64,000 bases of DNA from Halomonas sp. McH1-25. Lineage in GTDB: Bacteria > Pseudomonadota > Gammaproteobacteria > Pseudomonadales > Halomonadaceae. Every line of letters begins with the position of its first letter. Positions within the stretch are counted from its first letter, which is position 1. Below are positions 55,064 to 64,000 of the stretch, piece after piece. The stretch is from NCBI RefSeq assembly GCF_022348165.1, contig NZ_JAKRFI010000003.1, forward strand, positions 310,001 to 374,000, read 5' to 3'. Position numbers and translations under genes: made by a program. The notes beneath the pieces are model-generated. The model had not been told where the DNA came from and ran no database searches. It saw only the letters and a program-made list of their open reading frames with translations.

Positions 55064-57316
55064 TCAGGATTCTACCTCAAGCCGATCGACTTTCTGGAAG
55101 CCGCGCGGCAACTTGCTGCCCCGTCGGCCACGCTCACCCACGTAATAATCGAGATCCGTCGCCTTGATGGTCAGCTTGCGCTTGCCGGCATGCACGACCA
55201 AGGCCGCGCCTTCGGGCAGAATCTGCAGATCGCGCACGAATTCCTCGCGACGCGAAGCCCGCGTGCCGGGGATGTCGAGCATCTTGTTGCCCTTGCCCTT
55301 GGCCATTTCCGGCAACTGATCGACATCGAACAGCAGCAGGCGGCCTTCGTTGGACACCACGGCAACCCTGGCTGCGCTCCCCCCGGGTACCGGTTGCGGT
55401 GGCAACACATTGCATCCCTTGGGCACCGACAGTACCGCCTTGCCCGACTTGTTCTTGCCAATCAACTCCTCGAGGCGGGCGATGAACCCGTAGCCGCCAT
55501 CCGAGGCCAACAAGTAACGGGTATCGGGCGGGGCCAGCATCAAGCCGACCATGTGCGCCCCGGCGGCGGGGTTGATCCGTCCGGTCACCGGTTCGCCCTG
55601 GCTACGCGCACTGGGCAGGTTGTGTGCGGCCAGCGTGTAGGTGCGCCCACTGTCGTCGAGCAACACCAGCGGCTGGTTGGTCTTGCCACGCGCCGCCAGA
55701 TGAAAGCGGTCCCCGGCCTTGAAGGCCAGGCCCGCCGGATCGATCTCGTGGCCCTTGGCACTGCGGATCCAGCCTTTTTCCGAAAGCACCACGGTGACCG
55801 GGTCGGCGCCCATCAGCTCGACTTCGGAGAGTGCCTTGGCCTCCTCGCGCTCGACGATCGGCGAGCGCCGGGGGTCGCCATGCTCGCGAGCGGCCTCGCG
55901 CAGTTCTTCCTCGATCAGGTCGGTCAGCGCCGCATCGTTGCCGAGCAGCTCCTGCAGGCGCTTGCGCTCGGCCAGCAGCTCGTCCTGCTCGCCGCGAATC
56001 TTGAATTCCTCGAGCTTGGCCAGGTGACGCAGGCGCAGCTCCAGAATCGCCTCGGCCTGCCGCTCGGTAAGACCGAAGTCCTGCATCAACGCGGACTTGG
56101 GCTCGTCCTCCTCGCGGATGATGCGGATGACCTCGTCGATATTGAGATAGGCGGTCAGCAAGCCCTCGAGAATATGCAGGCGATCCTCGACCTTGCCCAG
56201 GCGATGCTCGAGACGCCGGCGCACCGTGGCGCGACGATAGGCCAGCCATTCGCCGAGCATGTCGTTGAGCGGCATGACCCGCGGCCGCCCATCGAGACCG
56301 ATGATGTTGAGGTTGACGCGGATGTTCTTCTCGAGGTCGGTGGTGGCGAACAGGTGCGCCATCAATGATTCGACATCGACACGGTTGGAACGCGGCTCGA
56401 TCACCAGCCGGGTCGGCGTCTCGTGGGTCGATTCGTCGCGCAGGTCGGAGACCATCGGCAGCTTCTTGGCCTGCATCTGCGCGGCGATCTGCTCGAGCAC
56501 CTTGGAACCGCTGACCTGATAAGGCAGCGCAGTGATCACTATGCTGCTCTCTTCCAGCGTGTAGCGCGCGCGAAGCTTGACCGAGCCACGCCCGCTCTCG
56601 TAGAGCTTGCGCAGGTCGCTGCGCGAGGTAATGATCTCGGCCTCGGTGGGGAAATCCGGCGCCGGCACGTACTTGACCAGGTCGGTGACCGTCGCCTCGG
56701 GATGGCGCAGCAGGTGACAGGTCGCCTCGACGACCTCGTTGACGTTGTGCGGTGGAATGTCGGTGGCCATGCCCACCGCGATCCCCGTGGCGCCATTGAG
56801 CAGCACGTGCGGCAAACGCGCCGGCAGCACCGCCGGCTCGTTCATGGTGCCGTCGAAATTGGGCATCCAGTCGACGGTGCCCTGCCCCAGCTCGGCGAGC
56901 AACAGCTCGGAAAACTTCGACAGCCGCGCCTCGGTATAGCGCATTGCCGCGAACGACTTGGGATCGTCGGGACTCCCCCAGTTGCCCTGGCCGTCGACCA
57001 GCGGATAGCGGTAACTGAACGGCTGCGCCATCAGCACCATGGCTTCGTAGCAGGCGCTGTCGCCATGCGGGTGGAACTTGCCCAGCACGTCGCCGACGGT
57101 GCGCGCCGACTTCTTGTACTTGGCGTTGGCGGTCAAGGACAACTCGCGCATGGCATAGACGATGCGTCGCTGTACCGGCTTCATGCCGTCGCCGATATGC
57201 GGCAATGCGCGATCGAGAATCACGTACATCGAATAGTCGAGGTACGCCTTTTCGGTGTATTCACGGAGCGACAGGCGTTCGACGTCGCCTTCCGCTACCT
57301 GGATATCCATGGTCAT
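55064..57316 (-). CDS. parC: DNA topoisomerase IV subunit A (ParC)
   Basis: A 750-residue enzyme subunit that decatenates chromosomes. The catalytic Tyr is in [11 protein letters not shown]. The quinolone region [15 protein letters not shown] keeps the wild-type Ser and Glu. Length, ParC-like motifs and proximity to parE and yqiA distinguish it from GyrA, whose C-terminal domain is longer and carries a GyrA-box. It lies after parE, separated by a repeat copy. Confidence 0.95.
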   Translation of the reverse strand: MTMDIQVAEGDVERLSLREYTEKAYLDYSMYVILDRALPHIGDGMKPVQRRIVYAMRELSLTANAKYKKSARTVGDVLGKFHPHGDSACYEAMVLMAQPFSYRYPLVDGQGNWGSPDDPKSFAAMRYTEARLSKFSELLLAELGQGTVDWMPNFDGTMNEPAVLPARLPHVLLNGATGIAVGMATDIPPHNVNEVVEATCHLLRHPEATVTDLVKYVPAPDFPTEAEIITSRSDLRKLYESGRGSVKLRARYTLEESSIVITALPYQVSGSKVLEQIAAQMQAKKLPMVSDLRDESTHETPTRLVIEPRSNRVDVESLMAHLFATTDLEKNIRVNLNIIGLDGRPRVMPLNDMLGEWLAYRRATVRRRLEHRLGKVEDRLHILEGLLTAYLNIDEVIRIIREEDEPKSALMQDFGLTERQAEAILELRLRHLAKLEEFKIRGEQDELLAERKRLQELLGNDAALTDLIEEELREAAREHGDPRRSPIVEREEAKALSEVELMGADPVTVVLSEKGWIRSAKGHEIDPAGLAFKAGDRFHLAARGKTNQPLVLLDDSGRTYTLAAHNLPSARSQGEPVTGRINPAAGAHMVGLMLAPPDTRYLLASDGGYGFIARLEELIGKNKSGKAVLSVPKGCNVLPPQPVPGGSAARVAVVSNEGRLLLFDVDQLPEMAKGKGNKMLDIPGTRASRREEFVRDLQILPEGAALVVHAGKRKLTIKATDLDYYVGERGRRGSKLPRGFQKVDRLEVES

Positions 57317-57398
57317 TTATCGATTCCTATTCAACGATTCGATCGACCGATCATTGCCTGTCGACATCCCTCGAGGGCATCGCCGAGCGTGACTCAGA

Positions 57399-57487
57399 CA
57401 AGGCGAACGATGAGCGGCGAAGCGGAGTTGACTGGCTGTCAATGAGCATTCGGCGCTCAGCGTTCAACGCCGTATGAGCCGCGCGCA
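57399..57487 (+). repeat. Dispersed intergenic repeat, copy D (parE-parC gap)
   Basis: The core runs from CAAGGCGA to GCGCGCA. Its hairpin TTGAC-TGGCT-GTCAA (57428-57432 and 57438-57442) is followed by ATGAGCAT and AACGCCGTATGAGCCG. It ends eight bases before the parE stop. Confidence 0.72.
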
Positions 57488-57494
57488 GGCATGC

Positions 57495-59375
57495 TCATAC
57501 TTCGATGTCGGCCAGGTTGCCGTAGTCTTCCAGCCAGCTCTTGCGATCGCCGGCGCGCTTCTTGGCCAGCAGCATGTCGAGCATCTCGCTGGTGCCATCG
57601 CCCTCGACCCGGGTCAGTTGCACCAGGCGCCGCGTATCCACCGCCATGGTGGTCTCGCGCAACTGCAGCGGGCTCATCTCGCCGAGGCCCTTGAAGCGCT
57701 GCACGTTGGGTGTCCCGCGCTTGCCCTCGAGGCGCTTGAGGATCGCCGCTTTCTCGCTCTCGTCGAGGGCATAGTGCACCTCCTTGCCGAGATCGATGCG
57801 ATACAGCGGCGGCATCGCCACGTAGACATGACCGGCATCGACCAGCGCGGGAAAGTGACGCACGAACAGCGCGCACAGCAGGGTGGCTATGTGCAGACCG
57901 TCGGAGTCGGCATCGGCGAGGATGCAAACCTTGTGGTAGCGCAGCTTGGACAGATCGTCGCTGGCCGGATCGGTGCCGATGGCCACGGCAATGTCGTGCA
58001 CTTCCTGGGAACCGTAGATATCGTGGGAGTCGACTTCCCAGGTATTGAGAATCTTGCCGCGCAGCGGCAGGATCGCCTGGGTCTCGCGGTCGCGGGCCTG
58101 CTTGGCGCTGCCACCCGCGGAGTCACCCTCGACCAGAAACAGCTCGCTCGCCACCGGGTCCTGTCCCGAGCAATCGGCCAGTTTGCCGGGCAGTGCCGGC
58201 CCGGCGGTGACCTTCTTGCGCGCCACCTTCTTGGCGCTCTTCTGGCGTCGCTGGGCAGCGCTGATGACCATGTCGGCCAGCGCCTCGGCCTGATCGACGT
58301 GATGATTGAGCCACAGCGAGAAGGCGTCCTTGACCACGCCGGAAACGAACCCGGCTACGGTGCGTGACGACAGGCGCTCCTTGGTCTGGCCGGCGAACTG
58401 CGGATCGAGCATCTTCACCGACAGCACGAAGGAGACGCGCTCCCACAGGTCGTCGGGTGTGAGCTTGACGCCCCGCGGCAGCAGGCTGCGGTAGTCGCAG
58501 AATTCGCGCAGCGCCTCGAGCAGCCCCGAACGCAGGCCATTGACGTGCGTGCCGCCCAATGGCGTGGGGATCAGGTTGACGTAGCTTTCCATCAGCGGCT
58601 CGCCGCCCTCCGGCAACCACTGGATCGCCCAATCGACGGCCTGCTCGTCATCGGCAAAGTGGCCGATGAACGGCGATGGCGGCAAAACCTCGTAGCCGTC
58701 GGTGGCCTGGGCCAGGTAATCGCGCAGGCCATCCTCGTACTGCCAGGTGCTCTGGGTGCCGTCGGTCTCGGTCAATACCACCTTGAGCCCGGGGCACAGT
58801 ACCGCCTTGGCACGCAACAAATGTTTCAGTCGCGGTAGCGACAGCTTGGGCGAGTCGAAGTATTCCACCTCGGGCCAGAAGCGCACCACGGTTCCTGTCG
58901 CGCGCTTGGGGCAGGCCCCGATGACGGACAGCTCTTCGACCTTCTCGCCCTTCTCGAAGGCGATGGCGTGACGCTGACCGTCACGGCACACCTCCACCTC
59001 CAGCCGCTGCGACAACGCGTTGACGACCGAGACGCCAACGCCGTGCAGGCCACCGGAGAAGCGGTAGCTGGACTGCGAGAATTTGCCGCCCGCATGCAGT
59101 TTGGTGAGAATCAGCTCGACCCCCGACAGTCCATGCTCGGGGTGGAGGTCGATGGGCATGCCACGCCCATCGTCGGTCACCTCGATGCCGCCGTCATCGA
59201 GCAGGCGCACCTGGATCTCGCGGGCATGCCCGGCCAAGGCCTCGTCGACGCTGTTGTCGATGACTTCCTGAGCCAGATGATTGGGGCGGGTCGTATCGGT
59301 ATACATGCCGGGGCGCTTGCGCACCGGCTCGAGGCCGGAAAGGACCTCGATCGAAGTGGCGCTGTATTGCGTCAT
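57495..59375 (-). CDS. parE: DNA topoisomerase IV subunit B (ParE)
   Basis: A 626-residue GHKL ATPase subunit. Motifs: EVLSGLEPVRKRPGMYTDTT, DDGRGMPIDLHP and GGLHGVGVSVVNAL in the ATPase domain, and LVEGDSAGGSAKQARDRETQ and LADADSDGLHI in the TOPRIM domain. Length under 640 residues fits ParE rather than GyrB. The start at ATG 59375 follows GGACAACGC; a 70-residue upstream extension is unsupported. It follows yqiA by 25 bases. Confidence 0.95.
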   Translation of the reverse strand: MTQYSATSIEVLSGLEPVRKRPGMYTDTTRPNHLAQEVIDNSVDEALAGHAREIQVRLLDDGGIEVTDDGRGMPIDLHPEHGLSGVELILTKLHAGGKFSQSSYRFSGGLHGVGVSVVNALSQRLEVEVCRDGQRHAIAFEKGEKVEELSVIGACPKRATGTVVRFWPEVEYFDSPKLSLPRLKHLLRAKAVLCPGLKVVLTETDGTQSTWQYEDGLRDYLAQATDGYEVLPPSPFIGHFADDEQAVDWAIQWLPEGGEPLMESYVNLIPTPLGGTHVNGLRSGLLEALREFCDYRSLLPRGVKLTPDDLWERVSFVLSVKMLDPQFAGQTKERLSSRTVAGFVSGVVKDAFSLWLNHHVDQAEALADMVISAAQRRQKSAKKVARKKVTAGPALPGKLADCSGQDPVASELFLVEGDSAGGSAKQARDRETQAILPLRGKILNTWEVDSHDIYGSQEVHDIAVAIGTDPASDDLSKLRYHKVCILADADSDGLHIATLLCALFVRHFPALVDAGHVYVAMPPLYRIDLGKEVHYALDESEKAAILKRLEGKRGTPNVQRFKGLGEMSPLQLRETTMAVDTRRLVQLTRVEGDGTSEMLDMLLAKKRAGDRKSWLEDYGNLADIEV

Positions 59376-59400
59376 GCGTTGTCCATGATGCTGTATTGTC

Positions 59401-60060
59401 TCAGGGAGCGGTGCCGGACACCTCGTCGACGGCGGATGGTACATCGTCCAGCCGATGTCCACCGTGAGCCAGCACGGCGGGCAGAAATTCACGCAAACGA
59501 CTGAAGCCGTGATCGCCACCGGGCAGGAGGAGCGTACGGCACCCTGCATATGCCTGGAAGGCCTCGCGACAGTCAAGCGTCTCATCGGCCGTGCCGAGCA
59601 GCAGCAGGTAGCGCTGCGGCGTCAGGCTCGCCGGCGTCAAGGCCTGCAACTCGTCCCGATGGGACGCCTCGATGACGAAGCGTTCGCCGGTATAGTCATT
59701 GACGAACGCCATGCCCCGCCACTCGCTGACCAGCCGGGCCGGCTCCACGGCCGGATTGATCACCACCGCCGGCAGCGCGAAACGCTCCGCCAGGCAGGTC
59801 GCCAGGAAACCGCCCATCGAACTACCCACCAACAGCGTATTGTCTCCCAGACTTCGTAATACCTTTTCGGCCGTTTCGTAGGCCGCTTGAGGGTGGTGCG
59901 GCAATTGTGGCGTCAGGCAGGCCAGTGGCCTGCCTCGATGGTCGATGCGCGCACAGGCGGCGCGCATCAGTCTGGCCTTGGGCGACTCGCTGCCGCTGTT
60001 GAAGCCATGCAGATAGAGCACGCCATCGACGGGCGACACTGCCGACGCTAGGCTCAGCAT
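59401..60060 (-). CDS. YqiA-type esterase
   Basis: A 219-residue alpha/beta hydrolase with the pattern LYLHGFNSGSESPKARL, the nucleophile elbow VGSSMGGFLAT, and a C-terminal GGDHGF His. E. coli YqiA lies in the same place, before parE; the physiological substrate is unknown. It probably shares a transcript with parE and parC. Confidence 0.9.
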   Translation of the reverse strand: MLSLASAVSPVDGVLYLHGFNSGSESPKARLMRAACARIDHRGRPLACLTPQLPHHPQAAYETAEKVLRSLGDNTLLVGSSMGGFLATCLAERFALPAVVINPAVEPARLVSEWRGMAFVNDYTGERFVIEASHRDELQALTPASLTPQRYLLLLGTADETLDCREAFQAYAGCRTLLLPGGDHGFSRLREFLPAVLAHGGHRLDDVPSAVDEVSGTAP

Positions 60061-60088
60061 ACCTCAAAACCTGGACAAATAAACAGTA

Positions 60089-61756
60089 TCAATAGTCACT
60101 TTCCCGCCATACCGCCTCGATCAGGCCACGACTGGAATCGTCCAGCGACTCGATACCCTCGTGAGAGGTAAGGATCTGCTCGGTCTGAGTGGCGATCTTC
60201 TTGCCCAGCTCGACCCCCCACTGATCGAAGGGATTGATGTCCCAGATGGTCGCCTGGACGAACACCTTATGTTCGTAGAGTGCGACCAACGCGCCCAACG
60301 TTTCCGGGGTCAGGCGGTCGAGCAGCAGCGTGGTCGACGGCTGGTTGCCGCGATAGCGCTTGTGGCTGGGGCGCGGGCCGTCGTCCTCGATGGCGTCGTC
60401 ACCCAGCATCAGCACGCGCGACTGGGCGAAGCAGTTGGCCAGGGTCAGGCGGTGCTGGCCCTTGAGGTGCTTGCGCGTCGCTTCGTCCTCGACGCGGTCG
60501 TAACGTCGAATGGGCGCGATGAAATCGCACTCGACGGGTTGCGTGCCCTGATGCAGCAACTGATAGAAAGCGTGCTGGGCATTGGGGCCCAACTGCCCCC
60601 AGAGCACCGGGCAGGTGGAGTAGGTGACGCTGTCGCCTTCGTTGGTGACCGATTTGCCGTTGGACTCCATCTCCAGCTGCTCGAGGTAACTGGCGAAATA
60701 TTCCAGGCGCCCATCGTAGGGCAGGATCGAGTGGGCGCGAATATCGAGGAAATTGACGTTCCATATCCCCGCCAGCGCCAGCAGTACCGGCAGGTTGTCG
60801 GCCAGCTCCGCCGTGGCGAAATGACGGTCCATGGCATGCGCCCCGTCGAGTAGCGCACGGAAATTGTCCATACCCACGGCCAGGGCGATCGGCAGGCCGA
60901 TAGCCCCCCACAGCGAATAGCGCCCCCCGACCCACTCCCAGAACTCCAGCTGGTTGCACTCGCTGATCCCCCATTCGCTCATCTTCTCGCGACTGGCGGA
61001 GACGCCGATGAAGTGCTGGCGCATCACCAGCCCGTCGACGTCGTCACCGTCGGCCAGATGGGAAAACAGCCAGTCGCGGGCGGTCAACGCGTTGGACAGG
61101 GTATCGATGGTCGTGAACGACTTCGACGAGATCACGAACAGCGTGGTCTCGGGATTGAGGCGCGCCAGATAGTCGGCGAGCTGCGAGCCGTCCATGGTCG
61201 AGGCGAAGTGCACTTCCACGGGATGCACGTCGCGCGGACGATAGTCGGCCAGCGCATGAGTCACCATCAGCGGCCCCAGGTCGGAGCCGCCGACACCCAG
61301 GTTGACCACGTCGGTAATCGCTCGCCCCGTTGCGCCCCGCCACTGCCCGGCGTGGAATTTGGCCACCATGGTCGCCATGTGATCGAGGGTACGATGCACG
61401 CCAGGCACCACGTCTTCGCCATCCACCTCGAGCTTGGCATCCGCCGGCAGGCGCAACGCGGTATGCAATGCAGGACGATCCTCGGACAGGTTGACCCGCG
61501 CCCCGGAGAGCAGCCGATCGATCGCCGCCGGCACGTCGGCGGCACGTGCCAGTTCGAGCAGCATCTCCAGCGTTTCGTCCCGCCAGCGCTGCTTGGACAG
61601 GTCGAGCATCATGCCGGCAGCGCGCCGGGCATAGCGTTCATGCCGTCCATCCTGCTCCTGGAACAGGTCCTTGAGATGGACCTTGCGCATGGCTTCGGCA
61701 TGCTGGCTCAACGCTTGCCAGGCCTGCTGCTGATCGATCGGTTCACGTGTCGTCAT
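60089..61756 (-). CDS. pgi: Glucose-6-phosphate isomerase
   Basis: A 555-residue cytoplasmic enzyme that interconverts glucose-6-phosphate and fructose-6-phosphate. Signature blocks are VNLGVGGSDLGPLMV, FVISSKSFTTIDTLSNA, VGGRYSLWGAIGLPIAL and WDINPFDQWGVELGK. Length is normal. It could feed UDP-glucose and so the polyuronate precursor, although it lies 40 kb away and is a general enzyme. A divergent cmoA lies about 120 bases upstream. Confidence 0.97.
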   Translation of the reverse strand: MTTREPIDQQQAWQALSQHAEAMRKVHLKDLFQEQDGRHERYARRAAGMMLDLSKQRWRDETLEMLLELARAADVPAAIDRLLSGARVNLSEDRPALHTALRLPADAKLEVDGEDVVPGVHRTLDHMATMVAKFHAGQWRGATGRAITDVVNLGVGGSDLGPLMVTHALADYRPRDVHPVEVHFASTMDGSQLADYLARLNPETTLFVISSKSFTTIDTLSNALTARDWLFSHLADGDDVDGLVMRQHFIGVSASREKMSEWGISECNQLEFWEWVGGRYSLWGAIGLPIALAVGMDNFRALLDGAHAMDRHFATAELADNLPVLLALAGIWNVNFLDIRAHSILPYDGRLEYFASYLEQLEMESNGKSVTNEGDSVTYSTCPVLWGQLGPNAQHAFYQLLHQGTQPVECDFIAPIRRYDRVEDEATRKHLKGQHRLTLANCFAQSRVLMLGDDAIEDDGPRPSHKRYRGNQPSTTLLLDRLTPETLGALVALYEHKVFVQATIWDINPFDQWGVELGKKIATQTEQILTSHEGIESLDDSSRGLIEAVWRESDY

Positions 61757-61878
61757 CGACTATCTCTCCTTGAACGCGGGTGGGTTCCGTCCTGGCCTGC
61801 GGGTGCAAGCCCGGCTGCAGGCACGTAAAATGACGTTTTGCGCCATCATCGCGCCCCATAGACCGTTTGCGAATATCC

Positions 61879-62622
61879 ATGAGTGATTCATCTTACCGTG
61901 ACGCGATCTTTACGACACCCCTGGATCGTGTCGCGTCGTTTTCTTTCGACGAACAGGTCGTCGCCTGCTTTCCCGACATGATTCGCCGCTCGGTACCCGG
62001 CTACGGCCAGATACTTGGCATGCTCGGCGTCCTCGCCGAGCGTCACCTGCGGCATGGCGGCCATGTCTACGATCTCGGCTGTTCGCTTGGCGCTGTAGGT
62101 CTGGCGCTGGCCGGCAGGCTGCCACCGGACGCCTTCACCCTGACCGGTATCGACCTGTCACCCGCCATGGTCAGTCGAGCGCGCACCCTCCTGGCCGAGG
62201 AATGCCCCGAGCACCGTATCGATATCGTCGAGGGGGATATCCGCCAGGTCGATTACCGGCCAGCCAGCATGATCGTGCTCAACTTCACGCTGCAGTTCCT
62301 GTCGCCGAGCGATCGCGACGGGGTGATTGCGCGACTCCACGAGGCGCTGGAACCCGGTGGCGTGCTGATTCTATCGGAAAAGATCGTCGCCGCGGACGAG
62401 CAGGAGAATGCCTGGCTAGTGGAGCGCTACCACGACTTCAAGCGGGCCAATGGCTATAGCGACCTGGAAATCAGCCAGAAACGCACGGCGCTGGAGAACG
62501 TGTTGATCCCCGATACGCTGGACGCGCATCATGCGCGCCTGGCGAGCGCTGGCTTCAGCCGGGTGACGACCTGGTTCCAGTATCTCAATTTCGCTTCGAT
62601 GATCGCCTTCAAGGATGCCTGA
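61879..62622 (+). CDS. cmoA: Carboxy-SAM synthase CmoA
   Basis: A 247-residue SAM-dependent enzyme that makes carboxy-S-adenosylmethionine from prephenate. Blocks: VYDLGCSLGAVGLAL (motif I), DAIFTTPLDRVASFSFDEQVVACFPDMIRRSVPGY at the N-terminus, and LNFTLQFL. The start at ATG 61879 replaces a TTG four codons upstream. It overlaps cmoB by eight bases. Confidence 0.95.
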   Translation: MSDSSYRDAIFTTPLDRVASFSFDEQVVACFPDMIRRSVPGYGQILGMLGVLAERHLRHGGHVYDLGCSLGAVGLALAGRLPPDAFTLTGIDLSPAMVSRARTLLAEECPEHRIDIVEGDIRQVDYRPASMIVLNFTLQFLSPSDRDGVIARLHEALEPGGVLILSEKIVAADEQENAWLVERYHDFKRANGYSDLEISQKRTALENVLIPDTLDAHHARLASAGFSRVTTWFQYLNFASMIAFKDA

Positions 62623-63616
62623 CGTGCCAACGCCCGATGCCGCCCAGCAGGCGCTCTATCACGCTTTCGTGGATCACGGCCTGACCCGCTGGCTAGCGCG
62701 CCTGCCCGAACAGTTGGCCAGCGGTCTCGACCGCAAGCGTTACGGCGACCTTCCGGCCTGGGAGAAAGCCGTGGCCAAGCTGCCCGTACTGCCCGAAACG
62801 CGCCAGGTTTTCCTCGATCGCGACCGGGTCAGCGTCGATGTCGAGCTGAGCGATGCTCAGCGTCGCCAGTCGGAGAACCTGCTGCGCAAGCTGATGCCGT
62901 GGCGCAAGGGCCCGTTCGCGTTGGGCGGTATCGAGATCGATACCGAGTGGCGTTCGGACTGGAAGTGGCAGCGCGTCGCCCCCCACCTAGCCCCACTGGC
63001 AGGACGCAAGGTGCTCGACGTGGGCGGTGGCAGCGGGTATCACGCCTGGCGCATGGCCGGTGCCGGCGCCGCCTTCGTGCTGGTGATCGATCCTTCGCCG
63101 CGCTTCTATTACCAGTTCCAGGCAGTCAGGCATTTCGTCGGCAAGGCCGACGACGGGCGTACGCATTTCCTGCCGGTGGGCATCGAAGACGTTCCCGACA
63201 ATCTCGAAGCCTTCGACACGGTGTTCTCGATGGGCGTGCTCTATCATCGTCCGTCGCCACTCGATCATCTGCTGCAGCTCAGGGGCGCCCTGCGCCCTGG
63301 CGGCGAGCTGGTGCTGGAGACCCTCGTCGTCGAGGGCGATAGCGCTACCGTGTTCATGCCCGGCGAACGCTACGCCGCCATGCCCAACGTGTACTTTCTG
63401 CCCTCCTCGGCCGCGCTGGCGCAGTGGCTCGAACGCTGCGGCTTCAGCAACGTGCGCGTCGTCGACGAAGCCGCAACCAGTCTCGACGAACAGCGCTCGA
63501 CAGACTGGATGACCTTCCAATCGCTGGCCGATTTCCTCCACCCTGCAGACCGCACGCGGACCCTCGAAGGCTATCCGGCGCCGCGCCGCGCCGTGGTCAT
63601 TGCCGAGCGCTCCTGA
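62615..63616 (+). CDS. cmoB: tRNA U34 carboxymethyltransferase CmoB
   Basis: A 333-residue enzyme that uses carboxy-SAM to form 5-carboxymethoxyuridine at tRNA position 34. Blocks: LRKLMPWRKGPFALGGIEIDTEWRSDWKWQRV, VLDVGGGSGYHAWRMAGAGA and FSMGVLYHRPSPLDHL. It starts inside the cmoA end (ATG overlap). GTG at 62624 is the alternative. Length is normal. Confidence 0.95.
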   Translation: MPDVPTPDAAQQALYHAFVDHGLTRWLARLPEQLASGLDRKRYGDLPAWEKAVAKLPVLPETRQVFLDRDRVSVDVELSDAQRRQSENLLRKLMPWRKGPFALGGIEIDTEWRSDWKWQRVAPHLAPLAGRKVLDVGGGSGYHAWRMAGAGAAFVLVIDPSPRFYYQFQAVRHFVGKADDGRTHFLPVGIEDVPDNLEAFDTVFSMGVLYHRPSPLDHLLQLRGALRPGGELVLETLVVEGDSATVFMPGERYAAMPNVYFLPSSAALAQWLERCGFSNVRVVDEAATSLDEQRSTDWMTFQSLADFLHPADRTRTLEGYPAPRRAVVIAERS

Positions 63617-63683
63617 GCGCGGCGATTGCATCGACAGCGACTTTCGTGCTGGCCCGCCATTTGGCCTTGACCTCAGGCGATGC

Positions 63684-63702
63684 GCAAATAAAAATTATTC
63701 GC
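63684..63702 (+). promoter_or_regulatory. Fur-box-like site before the heme gene
   Basis: GCAAATAAAAATTATTCGC is AT-rich and near-palindromic with GCNAATAA/TTATTNGC halves, resembling a Fur box. A TTGACC -35-like motif lies at 63667-63672. The site ends 32 bases before the ATG. Iron repression of the downstream gene is likely. Confidence 0.6.
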
Positions 63703-63733
63703 ACATAAGTTGCTCCGCGTTCGGGAGAACGTC

Positions 63734-64000
63734 ATGGTACAGGCCGATACGTTGTTCGAAGTCTACCAAGAGGCACGCCAACGCGCGCCGCACATCGACA
63801 GTCGCAGCTTGGCACGACTACTGGATACCAGCGAGGGAGACATACAAGCCGCCCGGCTGGGTCGCGGCGTGACCACGCTGGCGATAACCCCCTGCGATCT
63901 GGTGATGCTACTGCCCAGGTTGGGGCCGCTGGAGGTCATCAGCCAGGCCCCCCATGCAGTGCTGGCTAGCCGCCTCGACGCCTGCCGAGTGACCGGCAAC
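63734..64000 (+). CDS. Hemin-degrading/heme-utilisation protein, N-terminal part (HmuS/HemS-like)
   Basis: Open at the window edge, with 89 residues visible: MVQADTLFEVYQEARQRAPH and onward. The pattern LARLLDTSEGDIQAARLGRGVTTL and LLPRLGPLEVISQAPHAVL resembles the N-terminus of HemS/HmuS/ChuS proteins, which release or handle heme iron in the cytoplasm. The ATG follows GGGAGAA. A Fur-like site precedes it. The assignment is moderate because only the beginning is present. Confidence 0.6.
   Translation, partial: MVQADTLFEVYQEARQRAPHIDSRSLARLLDTSEGDIQAARLGRGVTTLAITPCDLVMLLPRLGPLEVISQAPHAVLASRLDACRVTGN

Noticed and set aside
55190-56368. 392-codon plus-strand open frame opposite parC
   Set aside because: A mirror of parC, without start signals or family features.
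55064-59375. Gyrase subunits GyrA and GyrB
   Set aside because: Lengths (750 and 626 residues), the yqiA neighbour and ParC/ParE motif context favour topoisomerase IV.

Overview
The window is a chromosomal segment of a GC-rich gammaproteobacterium. Gene content and order point to the Halomonadaceae (Halomonas or a close relative): a sufBCDST operon with an Rrf2 regulator, hfq-hflX-hflK-hflC-hisZ-purA, tsaE-amidase-mutL-miaA, epmA/efp/epmB, yqiA-parE-parC, cmoAB, a TIGR02647 protein and a protealysin/emfourin pair. That placement is inference from proteins and synteny. No rRNA, tRNA, CRISPR array or intact insertion sequence was seen.

Layout. 1-2.1 kb: the tail of an unknown gene, an exported polyuronate-lyase-like protein and a SanA-like membrane protein. 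2.2-8.4 kb: the Fe-S assembly operon (minus strand) with an IscR-type operator overlapping its promoter. 8.7-21.6 kb (plus strand): an exopolysaccharide cluster. It holds UDP-glucose dehydrogenase, an Alg8-like synthase, an Alg44-like PilZ/membrane-fusion protein, a PL14-type lyase, two tandem AlgL-like lyases and two AlgK-like Sel1 lipoproteins. It resembles a cut-down alginate operon whose precursor enzyme makes UDP-glucuronate rather than GDP-mannuronate. 21.7-34.8 kb: housekeeping genes on the minus strand. 34.9-42.5 kb: queG, orn, rsgA, a rhodanese, psd and the EF-P modification set. 42.5-48.6 kb: an MFS transporter, leuA with a Leu-rich leader peptide and attenuator, small proteins, the protease/inhibitor pair and an esterase. 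48.6-52 kb: a siderophore receptor and esterase divergent from an AraC regulator. 52-63.6 kb: a PilZ-HD-GYP protein, serB, parC, parE, yqiA, pgi and cmoAB. The right edge cuts a heme-utilisation gene behind a Fur-box-like site.

Most notable. (i) The c-di-GMP-type polyuronate cluster uses a UDP-glucose dehydrogenase, carries three lyases, and has no epimerase, acetylation or porin gene beside it. This suggests a glucuronan-like polymer rather than alginate. (ii) Four copies of a roughly 85-90 bp intergenic repeat share a small hairpin whose stem changes with base pairing kept. The copy at 46.1 kb has imperfect terminal inverted repeats like a MITE. (iii) Three regulatory elements were read directly from the bases: a leu attenuator leader peptide, a terminator-like hairpin spanning the start codon of the siderophore esterase, and a 21-bp-period direct repeat upstream of the AraC gene.

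Start codons were revised wherever a ribosome binding site, stop/start overlap or signal peptide favoured an internal start. Functions rest on motif recognition without database searches.
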